Source: Doris montereyensis (Eukaryota > Mollusca > Gastropoda > Nudibranchia > Dorididae). From it: DNA of 64,000 bases. Positions within the stretch are counted from its first letter, which is position 1. Each line of letters begins with the position of its first letter. Made by a program: the position numbers and the translations under genes. Where the stretch lies: assembly GCA_037039925.1 (NCBI GenBank), contig JAXRKP010000928.1:131028-195027 (forward strand), given 5' to 3'. The notes beneath the pieces are model-generated. The model saw only the letters and a program-made list of their open reading frames with translations, was not told the DNA's origin and ran no database searches. Below, piece after piece: positions 34,446 to 47,703 of the stretch.

Positions 34446-35830
34446 TTAATACTTTACATGTTTATATTTCACAATTCCAGACTATCATTTTTATTCTACA
34501 AACTAGTATAACAAAGACAGTTATTGAATATCCAAACTGCTCATGTCCACTAATAAGTCTTGAGAGACCCATTCAGCAACGACAAAACATCTAAAGGCAA
34601 CCAGACATACAACATATAGGCCTACTCTTAATACACAGGCGTAAGCTTACGACTTCTCAATAATTATCATTAATTCTTATCTTCAACAGTCCAATAGGAT
34701 ATGGTTATAGAAACCAACACCCCACCCCCACCCTTCTCTTTTACGAGGAAGCAAGACAAAGCACATTTGAATTCCTCAGAGAACAAACTCATTGCAGCAA
34801 TGCTGCCTTTTATAATGCAGAATGATATTGATATAGCCCATTTCATGTCACCACCCTTTGAACTATCCATTACATATTGAGAATGTGAGGGAACCCATCC
34901 AATTTGATTTTTATCAGATAATTTGACTAATTCTTAATCTTGTTCTGGCGAACAGTGGTTAACTATTATTTTGGGGATATTGGTGTGGGCATTTTATTAA
35001 CTGATGGGTCATCTTGAAAAATCAGATTTGTTGTTATTTGGTATGTTATTATAGTTCGCTAGTATAATATCTTCTTCTTAAACATTTCCTTCTCCTCCTT
35101 TTCCTTCTGCTTGTCCTCCTCGTCGTTCTTATCCTCATTCTCCTTTTTCTTCGTCGTTGTCATCATCCTCCCCCTCCTCTTCTTTCTTCATCTCCTTTCT
35201 CCTCCTCCTCCTCTTCCTTTTCATCTTCTTCCTTTTCATGTCAATTCTCCTCTTGTTCGTCTATTCAGTTTCGGTAATTAGCATTCGTATTCGTTCTTGT
35301 TGTATCCTTCCAGACTCACCGTTATCGTCATCATTGCCATCCTCTTCCTTTTTCTTCCTTCATTTAAAAACTGAAAAGTTAATCTTTTCATTCCTTTTAA
35401 TTGTGTGTGTGTGTGTGTGTGTGTGTGTGATATTAAAAGAAACAAAACAATACAGCTTTTTATGAACGGACTGCAGCAAGATTTCTAAAAAAAACAACAC
35501 TTGTATTTAGTCCTAAAACTCGGACAGATTTGATGACACTGAAACAATACTGTACATGTATAACTATAACACATGTTGCCATTTTCGTAAATTGGTTTAC
35601 AGGCTCACCAATTAGCTGATTACATGACTCACTCAACCGGTTATTTTTGGCACGCCATATCAGTGCTCCCGACTGGTACTGGTATGAATACGTATCTCAT
35701 GAGCAAGAACTGTACTCAAAATACAGACCTGAACAATTTTGAAGACCCTAACGAGCGTAGATGGTTAACTAATAAATTGGTATCTAATTTGTCCAACGTT
35801 TAAATCATTTTTTCTCCATCCATTTATCTA
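34446..35830. other. no gene recognised; TCC-rich stretch and (GT)n
   Basis: A pyrimidine-rich TTC/TCC stretch runs from about 35,080 to 35,270 and a (GT)n tract from 35,401 to 35,429. No exon with family resemblance was found. Confidence 0.45.
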
Positions 35831-35837
35831 TCTCTAG

Positions 35838-36450
<613 letters not shown>

Positions 36451-36579
36451 TATCAAATAACAAGAAAGAAAATAATCTGAAAATGCAGACAAATCTTACT
36501 AAATGTTTGACACAATATGTATATCATTCTCGTATTTCGTATTGTGATACCGGTAGTAGAAAAACAGCTGCATAAATGA

Positions 36580-39500
36580 TGATGTTATGTCACAATCTGG
36601 GTATAGCGACGCCTGGGGTGACCGACCCCGACACAGCGGGTCCACAGCAGGTGGTGGGGAGGTGGAACGCCCTCCTTCCCCCCGACCCAGATATGGAGGT
36701 AAGCTGCTGTTACGGCAGTCCTGAACCAAACGGCGGTTATTATCAGCGAGGGGAGGCTGGGGTGGATGGATGGTGCCAAAACCTGTTGACCTCACAGTTT
36801 GGCGAAAGGGGAGTGTCAAAGAAACTATCTAGAGATCCGGGTAGATAGCCCTCGTTAGCTTGGGAAGGCAGTCCGCTTAGGAGAAAGATAACTCTGATTT
36901 GTTTTATACATGGGTAGAGAAGACTCATTAGCTTGGTGACATCAACTTCACTCGGAGTTAACCTCCAAATTCAATCCCGGCCCTTCAGGAATAGGGGTTA
37001 GACATGAGGTTTACCGCCTCATCTCGTAAAATTTCAGTGGTTACAGAAACACGAAATGAACACATTGAAAAAGATTAACCTCTTGGAAGTAGAGGGGTTT
37101 CTTTTGACAGATTGTATGACGGTAAACAGGCAAAGCCGCAAGAACATGTTGAGCTGGCTTCTCCTCCCACCAAACAAAACCCTCCTTGTTGCATCGTGGA
37201 ATGTGCGCACGATGTTTGACACGAGTAAAAACCCGCACAGGTTACAAAGGAAATGAAAAAGATAAGATTCATATTCTTGGGATCAGTGAAACAAATTGGA
37301 CTCAAACTGTGCAAAAATGATTGAGAACGGGAGAACAAATAGAATCTACTCTGTTCGGTTTGTTTGTTTCTTTGAAATTTACCCCGTCCACCATTGCGGT
37401 GATCTCAGGGTCAAAGAGAGGGAGTACTTTGATCCTTAACAAACAGATTCAGAGAACCTTGGGAAACAGCCGACCAAGGACAATTATGACATCTTATACA
37501 ACAAGGCACAAGGATCTAAACTTGAACATCGTCGAAATCTATGTTCTCACAAATGATGCCCATGACACAGAAAGAGATCAATTTTATGACCGTCTTCAAG
37601 CATTGGTCGAGAAACTCCCAAGAAAAGATGTAAACATTGTAAATGGGCGAAGCAAACGCAAAAGTCGGACAAGAAAATTTGGAACTTTAAGACACGATTG
37701 GCAGACACGGAATATGAAGTATGAATGAAAGTGGAGAAAGATTGACCAGCTTTTGTGCCACTGAGAATCTAGTAATAGGAGGTACAGCCTTCCCACATAA
37801 AGGAATACACAAGGAAATATGGCAATCTCCAAACGGAGTGACAGTAAACAAAATCAACCATTTCTGTATCTCTAAGAAATTCCGTAGATCGTTAGAGGAC
37901 GCAAGAGTATGCAGATGTGTAGATATTGCTTCTAATCAACATCTCGTTAAAAGCCTAGCTGAAACTACGCCTGCCGAAAAACTTTAAGAGCCATCGTGAT
38001 GGTAAACGGATCAAATATGAAGTAAATAATTATGCTGAAAGCAGCTCTAAAGAAGGAAATATTTTAACCAGAGCTCAGAAACAGATTTGAAGCCTCACAA
38101 AGCTTAGAGGAAGATGACAATGAACAGCATTTGCAGAAGATAAAAACCGTGTATAACTCTACTTGTCAGGATGTTCTAGGCAGACGGATATATCAACATA
38201 GAGAAGGGGTTATACAAGAGTCTAGAGAAAAAAAACAACAGAAACTAGAAGACCACAGAAGGCAATCATGAACAATTGCCGTACCAGGCCAGACAAGGCA
38301 GCAGCACAGCCTGAGTACTGAAAGCTGCCAAGGAAGCGAAGAAATCTCTCAAACAAGACAAAGAAATATATGTAAATGAACTCGATGAAAAGACCAAAAA
38401 AATTAGCATCACGTGGACGTCCAGATATACTCTATCGCATAACTACCGGGAAGAAGAAACCAGTCAGAAATCCCAGTGAAAGACTCACGTGGAAATACAA
38501 TTTTTGATTCAGAAGATCAACTTAAAATGTGGACTGAAAATTTTGAAAATGTGCTTAATAGACCAGATATAGGATCCAGGTAGGACATTCTACCTTCACA
38601 GCGAGACTTTCCAACTAGCTGTGAACCACTCACCTCGATCTATTACAAAACTCAACTTGGGTAAAAGCAGATGGAGCGGATGGCATACAAGAAGATTTGA
38701 AAGCAGATGTGAACATATCTGCAAAAAAACCTTCATACAGTCATCTCCAAAGTCTGGAACTGGGACGCTAAAGTCATTCCAAGACAATGAAAAGAAGGTA
38801 CATCATTAAAATCCCCAAAAAGGGTGATCTCATTAATTGTCATAATTATAAAGGCAGAACCCTACTCTATATTCTAGGAGGCGTTTTAAGCCGAATAATT
38901 CTTGATAGAATTCAAAATGTCAATGACCCGCAACTTAGGGACCAACGAGCTAGATTTAGGAAAAAACTGATCATGTGCAGACCAAATTGCTTCACTAAGA
39001 ATGCTAATAGAACAATCCATGGAATGATATTGATACCTACTCATAATTTTTATAGATTACAAACAGGCCTTTAATAGCATAGATATAGTCAGTCTGTGGA
39101 AAATAATGAGAAATTATGGAATATCCTTGAAAATGATCAATTTGGTCAAAAGCATATACAATGGCACTTATTGTATTGTAAAGTTGTTCATAATGGATAT
39201 AGTTATGTACAACTCTCAGGAGTTTTCACATGAAAACAGGAGTACAAAAAGGATGATTGTCTTTTTATCTTAGCAATAGATTGGCTCATAACGGGAAACT
39301 ACTTGTTGGAAGAAAAGACTGCATTCAGTGGACTATGTGGTCACACCTAGATGACCTTGATTTCGTCGATGATTTGGCCCTGATGGTGCACACCCAACAA
39401 CACATGCAGAGAAAAACCGCTGAATAAGAGAGGATATCAAAATCTCTTGGACTGAAAATGCATCCAGATAAAACAAAAGTAATGAAAATTAAAGCAAGTA

Positions 39501-40140
39501 ATGAGGAGCCTGTGCTTATAGGGAGAAGCCTAATATAAGAACTAAGCACCTTCTGTTATCTAGATATCATTATGGAAAGCACAGGCTGTATACTGGCTGA
39601 TATCAAATGAAGAATCAGGAAAACGAGTGCTGCAGTTAAGAGACTCAAGAAGATCTGGAAACATAAGTCAGACTCATACTGTTTAACTACAATATACAAT
39701 CTGTATTACTCTTTGGCAGTGAGACATGGAGCTTGACAAAAAACAAACACAAGCAAGATACAGATTTTTGTAAATGGATGTTTAAGGAAAAATTATGAAA
39801 ATTAAATGACCAGACAAAATAAGAAGAAAGAATTATGGAAGACAACCTACCAAAAAGATATTGAGACAAAAAAATGGGCCATAGAAGGTGGAGATGGATA
39901 GGCCACACCCTCCGTAGGCCGGAAGGAAGCACAGCCAAGAGATCCCAATATTGGAATCCCTAGGATGCCCTAAGGCTTGGCAGGTCACGAGTAACATGGT
40001 GAAGATGTGTGAAGAACGATACCGAGAGGAGGGACATCGTGGAAGAAGATGAGGAGGATAGTGGATAACAGAGAGGTCTTGCGTGTGTTCGTTCGTGGCC
40101 TATACCCTGACAACGTGGATTAAAGGACCATCATCATCAT
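36580..40140 (+). mobile_element. nearly full-length, inactive APE/RT LINE
   Basis: The 5' part (36,590-37,170) has a GC-rich UTR. The endonuclease begins TLLVASWNVRTMFDTS near 37,180, the family's N-V-R-T-M start. RT motifs follow: IIKIPKKGDL...CHNYKGR (38,795-38,860), GGVLSRIILDRIQN, DDLDFVDDLALM (YADD-type box, ~39,350) and LFGSETWSL (~39,715). The end has RRWRWIGHTLRRPEGS and a short (ATC)n tail at ~40,130. Many frameshifts and stops show it is dead. It resembles RTE/L2-like elements; the clade is not certain. Confidence 0.9.
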
Positions 40141-40772
40141 GTCGCAATGCCAACGGAAAATGTAACAGCTACAACATCAACGTGGTCAGGAAAAGGTCTG
40201 AATATGAGACATGGACAGACCTGCCTTCCAACGTTCAGGGGGATTCGGTAGTCCACAGGCAAGGGGAAATATCACCCCACCCCCACCCCCTTAACATGCA
40301 CAAATGGCAGCCCAGAGACTCGCTAATATGCCCAACCCAATAACTAAAATGGAAGGAGTTTATGAGGCAGTCTCAAATCCGAGGCCTTCGTAACAGTTGG
40401 AACAGTGTTTATTATGATCCTAAAATAAGCTGGCTAGGGTTAATCTTTTGTCATCAATCGTTAGTAAATATAAGAGTAGGCGAATTTTGAGCCATATTGG
40501 GGCGAGGAATTGCCCGACCCTGGGATGGTTGCTGGGTACGATGTAGTCAATGTAATACACATTTGTATTATTATACCCCAAATAATCATGAAATTTAAAA
40601 ATAAAAAAACAAATGACTCTATATCTAGATCTAGTTTCTAAATCTCGTCAAAACCTAGATCGAGATTATCTTAACATATTATCTTAATCTAGATTAAATC
40701 TGAGCCAGCTTTGCGCATAGATCTACTACTAATAAATTTAACTCAACGTCACGGTAAACAGGATAGGGGCCA

Positions 40773-40918
40773 ATGCTTATTCCGGTTTATTCAAGGCTTA
40801 TTCGGTTTATTCAAGGCTTATTCCGTTTATTAAAGACTTATTCCGATTTATTCAAGGATTATTCCGGTTTATTAAAGACTTATTCCGGTTTATTCAAGGC
40901 TTATTCTGGTTTATTCGT
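40773..40918. repeat. ~21-bp tandem array
   Basis: About six copies of 'cttattccggtttattcaag' with variants lacking a base or carrying 'ttaaaga'. Confidence 0.9.
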
Positions 40919-41009
40919 CTGATGCTAACGCGGTGTAATAATTTATAAAAATCCGTTTTAATCAAGTTATGTCTACGCACTACTATATCATGCCCAAATG
41001 TAATTTGAA

Positions 41010-43015
41010 AGACAATTGATGTTCCACGTGAGGCTGATAAGAGCATCGAGTCGAACCTATTTTCCTCCAACGATTTTCAAATATTGGACGCCAACTCTAA
41101 GTGATAATGTTTTAATTCAAGAACCCAAATCTAATGTTGAACTCTTGAATAATCAATTTTCTTCATTATTTTCTGATCCGCTACCAAAGGTGAATCATAA
41201 CAATGCTTACCTACAGGTGTAAATATTCATGAAATGAATCCCTTAGATGTCACAAATTAATGCAGGAATACAAAAATGACTGCTTAACATCAATGAACAT
41301 AAAGTGACAGGTGCATATGAAATACCTGGGAAAATATTGAAAAATATGTGCACATGACATAACAGACATCTATGTGTTGATGTGCCAGGCATCTCTAAAC
41401 CAAGGTAAAGTTCCAAATGACTGGAAAATGCAAATATAGTCCCATTGTTTAAAAAAAGAGATCGACAATTAGCAGAAAATTACAGATCCGTCTCTCTAAC
41501 TTAAGTAACTTATAAACTATTGGAACACATAATGGATCACATAGAGAAGCATAGCATCCTAACAGATATGCAACATGGATTTGGATGAAAACGAAGTTGT
41601 GAAACTCAATTTATTACAACAATAAATGATTTCAGTAATTCTCTAAATCAAAGATACCAACCAGATGCTATTCTCCCAGATTTCTCAAAAGATTATGACA
41701 TAGAGGTCCTCAAAATGTAAAAGACAAGTGCTACAACAATGGATTACTAATAAAATTGGATCGGTATGGTATTCAAAATTCTCTTCTTGAATATATCAAA
41801 TGTTTTTCTTTCGGAACGCACTCAAATTGTAATTGTTGAAGGTGTGAAATCTAATCCAAAATCAGTGCTTTCAGGTGTTCTCCAGCTCCTCTACTCTTCT
41901 TAAGATATATCAAAGATATTGACCAAAACCTCTCACCAAGTACCAAACTAAAACTTTTTGCTGATGATAGCCTATTGTATAGGAAAATAAATAACACGGA
42001 GGATTGCAACATACATGTATTACAAAATGACCTAAACACACTTCAAGAATGGGATCGAGAGAAAGTGAAAAATGGAGTTCCAACCAGATAAATGTCAGGT
42101 ACTAAAATAATACAAAATAAAAAGAAAGTAATATTCAACTCAGACTATGACGACATATACAACTAAAAACTAAATGTAACCAACAGTGCAAAATACCTAG
42201 AAGTTAGAATGGACACTAAATTGCAATGGAAAAAAAACAACATACAGCGCTATGCAGAAAAGCAAATGACCTTTTGGCCTTCCTTAGAAGAAATCTTTCC
42301 AACTGTCCTCAAAATGTACAAGACAAGTGCTACAAGGCATTAGTAAAAACAACCTTTGCTTTGTAACTTATAATTATACATACACTAAAGAAATACCAAA
42401 ATCACCAGAACCAATTGTAATGGATACATTTAGAAGAACATAGAGCTAGAAATAAAATTATTGTTTTCTTCAAGACTATTAATGTAAGCAAAGTTCCTTC
42501 AAGGCCGTTACGTCACTTATAGCCGGAGCTTATCCCGGTTTTCAATAGCGTGAAGCGGAACAGTGGACAATAAACGCTGGTATGACGCAGGTTTCTAATC
42601 CCATGCTAGTGCTTGTACCCCTTTGCACCTGGGTAGAATGGGAATGGGGGGATGCGTGTTAAGTGTCTTTTCCTAGGAACACAACGTCTGATCTAGCTTT
42701 GCCAGGATTCGAACCTGGGACCTCATGATCCCCAATCCGGCAGCATAACCATTCAGTCACCGACACCATTAAGGCTATAAATGGCCAACTGTTTATTCCA
42801 TTTGATCAGCTTTAACTTAATACAAGAACAACCAGACCAGGCTGTCAAACATACATACATGGTTCCATCTTCCAATATTGATTGTCACCTGCATTCATTT
42901 TACCCTAGTACGGTAAGGTTGTGGAATGGATGCCAACAGAAATAAAACTTAGCAATTGTACTAAAGAATTTAAAAACAAAACTAAATACATCACTTTAAA
43001 ACCAAGATAAGATTA
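41010..43015 (+). mobile_element. Jockey/CR1-like LINE, inactive, interrupted by a SINE
   Basis: Disrupted frames carry, in order, an EN-RT linker (NVELLNNQFSSLFSDPLP), NIVPLFKKRDRQLAENYRSV with KLLEHIMDHIEKH and LTDMQHGFG, the RT catalytic box KLFADDSLLY (~41,950), KYLEVRMDTKLQW, and the C-terminal FYPSTVRLWNG. Stops in every domain show it is dead. A family A SINE sits at 42,484-42,768. Confidence 0.85.
42484..42768 (-). mobile_element. SINE family A inserted in a LINE
   Basis: Minus-strand head 'ggtgtcggtgactgaatggt', B-box-like 'aggttcgaatcctggc', body 'aggtgcaaaggggtacaagc', tail 'aacggccttgaaggaacttt'. This is the cleanest family A copy. It splits the 3' part of the plus-strand LINE. 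Confidence 0.85.
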
Positions 43016-43284
43016 AAAATTTTGGATTAAAAGTAAAATATGCGAATTGACAGCCATAGTCAAGAATTGAGTTGGTTAGTTATTGTGAAGAAGAAGAAGG
43101 CGAAAAAAAGTGTTTGCCCTAAATGCAAATAATGAAACATTTCTTTTCCCCGTGGGAAAAAAGAACATCCAATTGATTTTTTTTATTATGATCACTATTT
43201 CAAATTCAGCTTGGAATTTCACTTCTTTGCAATGATACCGATTTAGATCTAGTTATATTAAGGATAAAAATATAAATTTAAAAA

Positions 43285-43843
<559 letters not shown>

Positions 43844-44012
43844 TGAAGGTGATGACATACGATAATATAAAAGTCCCATAGGAACAAACACGAGACAAAT
43901 ACAAGGAATAGACATAAAAAAATCCTGGTCACCATGAGGATCGAATCCGCGACTCTGCGTCGGCACCCATCGCCTCCCCATGAAAGAAAGCATGCTACCA
44001 ACCGAGCTAACT
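43844..44012 (-). mobile_element. tRNA-derived SINE, family D, copy 2
   Basis: Minus strand: A-box-like 'agttagctcggttggtagca', B-box-like 'gcggattcgatcctcatgg', then 'attccttgtatttgtctcgt' and 'catcaccttcactta'. The same layout occurs at 25,978 on the plus strand. TAG triplet arrays abut it on both sides. Confidence 0.8.
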
Positions 44013-44277
<265 letters not shown>

Positions 44278-46718
44278 TTTCTTTCTTTCTTTATCAGTTC
44301 CTATTCTACCTTTCGGTGCATGGGTTCAGATGCCTGAGATGACCTTTCTCCAGGATTCCCTGTCCTGGTATTTTCTGTTTCCTTCCAACAATGTTAAATG
44401 TATATGTCTCAATGCCTCTTTTATATCTTCTTCCCACTTTCTCTGAGGTCTGCCTTTTGATCTTTTACTTTGGGCTTTAGCATTGTATACTGATTTAACT
44501 ATTCTATTGTCATTCATTCTGTTTACATGCCCAAACCTTCTCAATTGATTTATTTCTATCTTAGTTTTTATGCCATCTGCTTTGGTTTGATCTCTTATTG
44601 TTGTGTTTCTGATTTTGTCTCTTTTAGTTTTCCATACTACTCTTCTTAGATATTTCATTTCGGCTGCCTGTAATCTACTGTATTCTCTACTGTCTAAGGT
44701 CCAGGTTTCGCTGCCATAGAGGAGAGTAGGACAATAAACTGTATTGTATACTGTCATTTTGGTTTTTTGTTGACAATGCTTGCTTACCTACAGATGCCTT
44801 TCCTAGATGGTTATATATTGCACTTGCCTTTTTGATTCTCTTGCTGATATATTCTCTTAGTTTTCCCTCTGAGTTAATCATTACTCCTAGGTAATTGTAG
44901 CTATAAACTTGTTCTAAATTCTCTCTGCTAATTTTAAGATTTTGTGTTTCAGTTTCCCTAGTTACTAGCATTGTTTTGGTTTTCTTTGAATTTACTTTCA
45001 TTCCTCTTTTATTTAGTTCATTGTTCATCATGTTGATATTTGACTGAAGGTAACTTTCTCATTTTCCAAACAGAACTAAATCATTGGCAAATGAAAGCAT
45101 TGATACATTTATTGGTTTGAGCTTCCACATACCTACATTCATTTTCTTCATTTTTAAAGGTGCCTTTGCGATTGAATCCCTAAATGTGATAAACAAAAGA
45201 GGACTTAGGATACAACCCTGTTTTTACTCCTATATCTACATCAAATTCTGCAGATGTGTTTCCAGCTACTCTCACTGCACATGTTGGTTTATTGTAAAAA
45301 CGTTTAATGGCTTCTATTAAATGTTGCTCTACATTGTGATCTTTTAAGAAATGCCATAGTTCGTCCCTCCTCACAGTGTCAAATGCCTTTTCTAAGTCAA
45401 TAAAACACAGGTGCAAGTCAATGTTCCTCTCAAGGAATTTTTCTATTATTTGTCTAATTGTAAATATGTGGTCTTGTACACTTCTTCTGGTCTAAATCCA
45501 CTCTGATGTTCTTCAATCTGATCCTCTACTCTTTTCCTTAGTCTCATTTCCAGTATCCTGGCATACATTTTTCCTGGAACGCTAAGTAGTGATATTCCTC
45601 TATAGTTTGACCTTTCCATAGTTGATCCTTTCTTTGTATTGGTACTACCGTTCCTTTTTCCAGTCGTCTGGCACCTGTTTGGACTTCCATACTTGTTGGC
45701 ATATTGCATGTAGTAGTTTGTTTGTCTCTCTCCCTTGGTTTTTAATCATTTATGGATAAACTTGATCTGCTCCTGGGGCTTTTCCTAATTTCACTTTTCT
45801 TTTAGCTGTTTGAATTTCTTCCATTGATATATCTACATCTTCAGCTGTCTCCTCTGGATTACTTGTTACTCTTACTAATTGATCTTTACTCCTTGTTTCA
45901 TATATATGTTCTGGAGGGATTATGTAATTGTTGAAAATATTTTCTCCATGTTTCCATGATTTGGCTGTCTTCTTTCATTGTTTCTCCTTTGGCATTCTTA
46001 ATTTGTCGTATTGGACATGGTTTAGTCTTTCTTATGCTTTTCGTTGCCAACCAGAACAGCTTTTGATTTCCTTGATAGCTTTCTTGAAGTCTTTGTCCAA
46101 TTATTCCCATTGTTCCTGTTTTGCTTTCCTAACTTCCTCTTCGGCGATAGTACTTTTATGCACGTAATCTATCGTATCCTCTTGTTTCTTAGTTTACAAG
46201 TATTTCTTCCAGACAGCCTTCTTTTCTTTGATCTTAGTCTTGACGTTCTCAGTCCACTGTGCTGTTATTTTCCTATCTCCTTTAATTTGTTTCCTACCAC
46301 AGACCTCTTCAGTACAACTGATGAGTGTTTCTTTATACATCTGCCACTTTTGTTCTATTGTGCTATCATTCAGATCCATCTGTCTTTCACTGATAAATCT
46401 GTTTATCCTATATTGGTATACCTGTTTTACTACTGGTTTATTCAGTTCCTTTCTTTTCCTTCCTTTTCTGTTTATTTTCTTCAGTCAGTAATCTCATTTT
46501 GGCAATCACTAAATGATGATCACTAAACATTTCTGCTTCTCTGTTTACTCTTGCATCCAATGTACTGTAAACAAAAAAAGGAGCTGCTAACTATTATGTA
46601 GTCTATCATTGATTTTTCACACCCATCTTCATTTACTCTTGTATAATTGTGGATATCTTTATGAGGAAAAAAGGTGTTGGTTGTTTTCATGTTATCCTTT
46701 AGGCAACAATATATTAGT
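44278..46718 (-). mobile_element. LINE (RT family shared with 52,868-56,112), 5'-truncated, inactive
   Basis: Minus-strand frames give, in order, the EN/RT linker (TIEQKWQMYKETLISCTEEV), the RT core (RSNYRGISLLSVPGKMYARI, HQSGFRPEEVYKTT, HLCFIDLEKAFDTV), YNYLGVMINSEGKLRE, and the C terminus CPTLLYGSETWTL with RRFGHVNRMNDN. It ends in a GAAA tail at 44,278-44,292. The endonuclease 5' half is missing, and stops and frameshifts are present. Confidence 0.9.
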
Positions 46719-46727
46719 CTCTCTCAT

Positions 46728-47436
46728 CACATCACATCATCGAAAGCGTGTGAAAGCTGCGAGCTCCGCGGGATACCTTAGCAGCAGAAAGTTTCAGTGA
46801 CTGATTGGCGCTATCCTGTCTCTCACCCCAGATGGTAATTTGGCAGAACGACGCCGTTTTTCGTAGCTGCCCCGCAAGGCCGTACAAACAATTGCCCAGC
46901 GTGGGTTCTTTCGGGAGCCACCTCAATCTCAACTTCCTCGGAGATGGACATTTAACGAGCACATGTTCAAGGTTTTCGGACGGGTCACCTCACCAACGAC
47001 AGGTTGGGTCACGGGTTGGGTCTATCCTATTCAGATGAGCGCTGAGTTGTGCGTGACCAGTACGCACCCGAAAAATGATTGCCTGATCCCTCCTTTTTAG
47101 GGTCCTCCACACGTCATCTTTCATAGGACCTGGCATGTGTTCGTATACGTCTCTGCCAGTTGTATCTTTTGCCCACTCTGCAACCCATCTGTCTGTCATT
47201 GCCTCTCGGCAGAGCCTTTAGCTGCGTCGTAAGTGAACCCGTCTTCAAATCAAGTCCTGTTAGGCCGGTTGATTTTGGTTTTTGCCAATCTGTCGGCCGT
47301 GTCGTTGCCAGGGATTCCGCAATGTCCTGGTATCCATTGGAGCGTTACTTCCACACCGAGGTGTGTCTCAAGTTGCCCCAATACTCGTACCACTTGGCCG
47401 AGAAGCGGGTCCTCCAAAGCCACGAAGATAGATTTA
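46728..47436 (-). mobile_element. fragment of a LINE with an RNase H domain
   Basis: Minus strand reads VTLQWIPGHCGIPGNDTADR, the catalytic region of retroelement RNase H (H-x-G-x-x-G-N-x-x-A-D). It continues with RDQAIIFRVRTGHAQLSAHL and a zinc-finger-like CRWCGDPSENLEHVLVKCP. This layout is that of Jockey/I-type LINE ORF2 C termini. A different family abuts it at 46,718. Confidence 0.85.
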
Positions 47437-47650
47437 ATAAGATCTAGATCTGCATCTAGATCTATATCTAGAGCTAGATAAGGCCTAGATTTAAATCTAT
47501 ATCTAAGGATATTTCTAGAGCTAGAATCTCGATATGTCTAAATCTAGAAAGTACGATATAGATCTAGAATCTACACCTAGAATATAGATCTAGATTAAAT
47601 TATAATCTAGATCTAGGCGTTATCTAGCTCTAGGCTCTAGATCTAGGTCT
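47437..47650. repeat. AGATCT-rich palindromic tract 2
   Basis: Dense 'agatctagatct', 'ctagagctaga' and 'tctatatctag' variants. Confidence 0.85.
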
Positions 47651-47703
47651 TCATTTTGAATGTAAACAAAATAAATCAAAAACTAGGCGAGTCATACTGT
47701 ATA

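Noticed and set aside
42690..42768. tRNA-like sequence with a good B box
   Set aside because: It is the head of a SINE; the A-box region and acceptor stem are not those of a functional tRNA.
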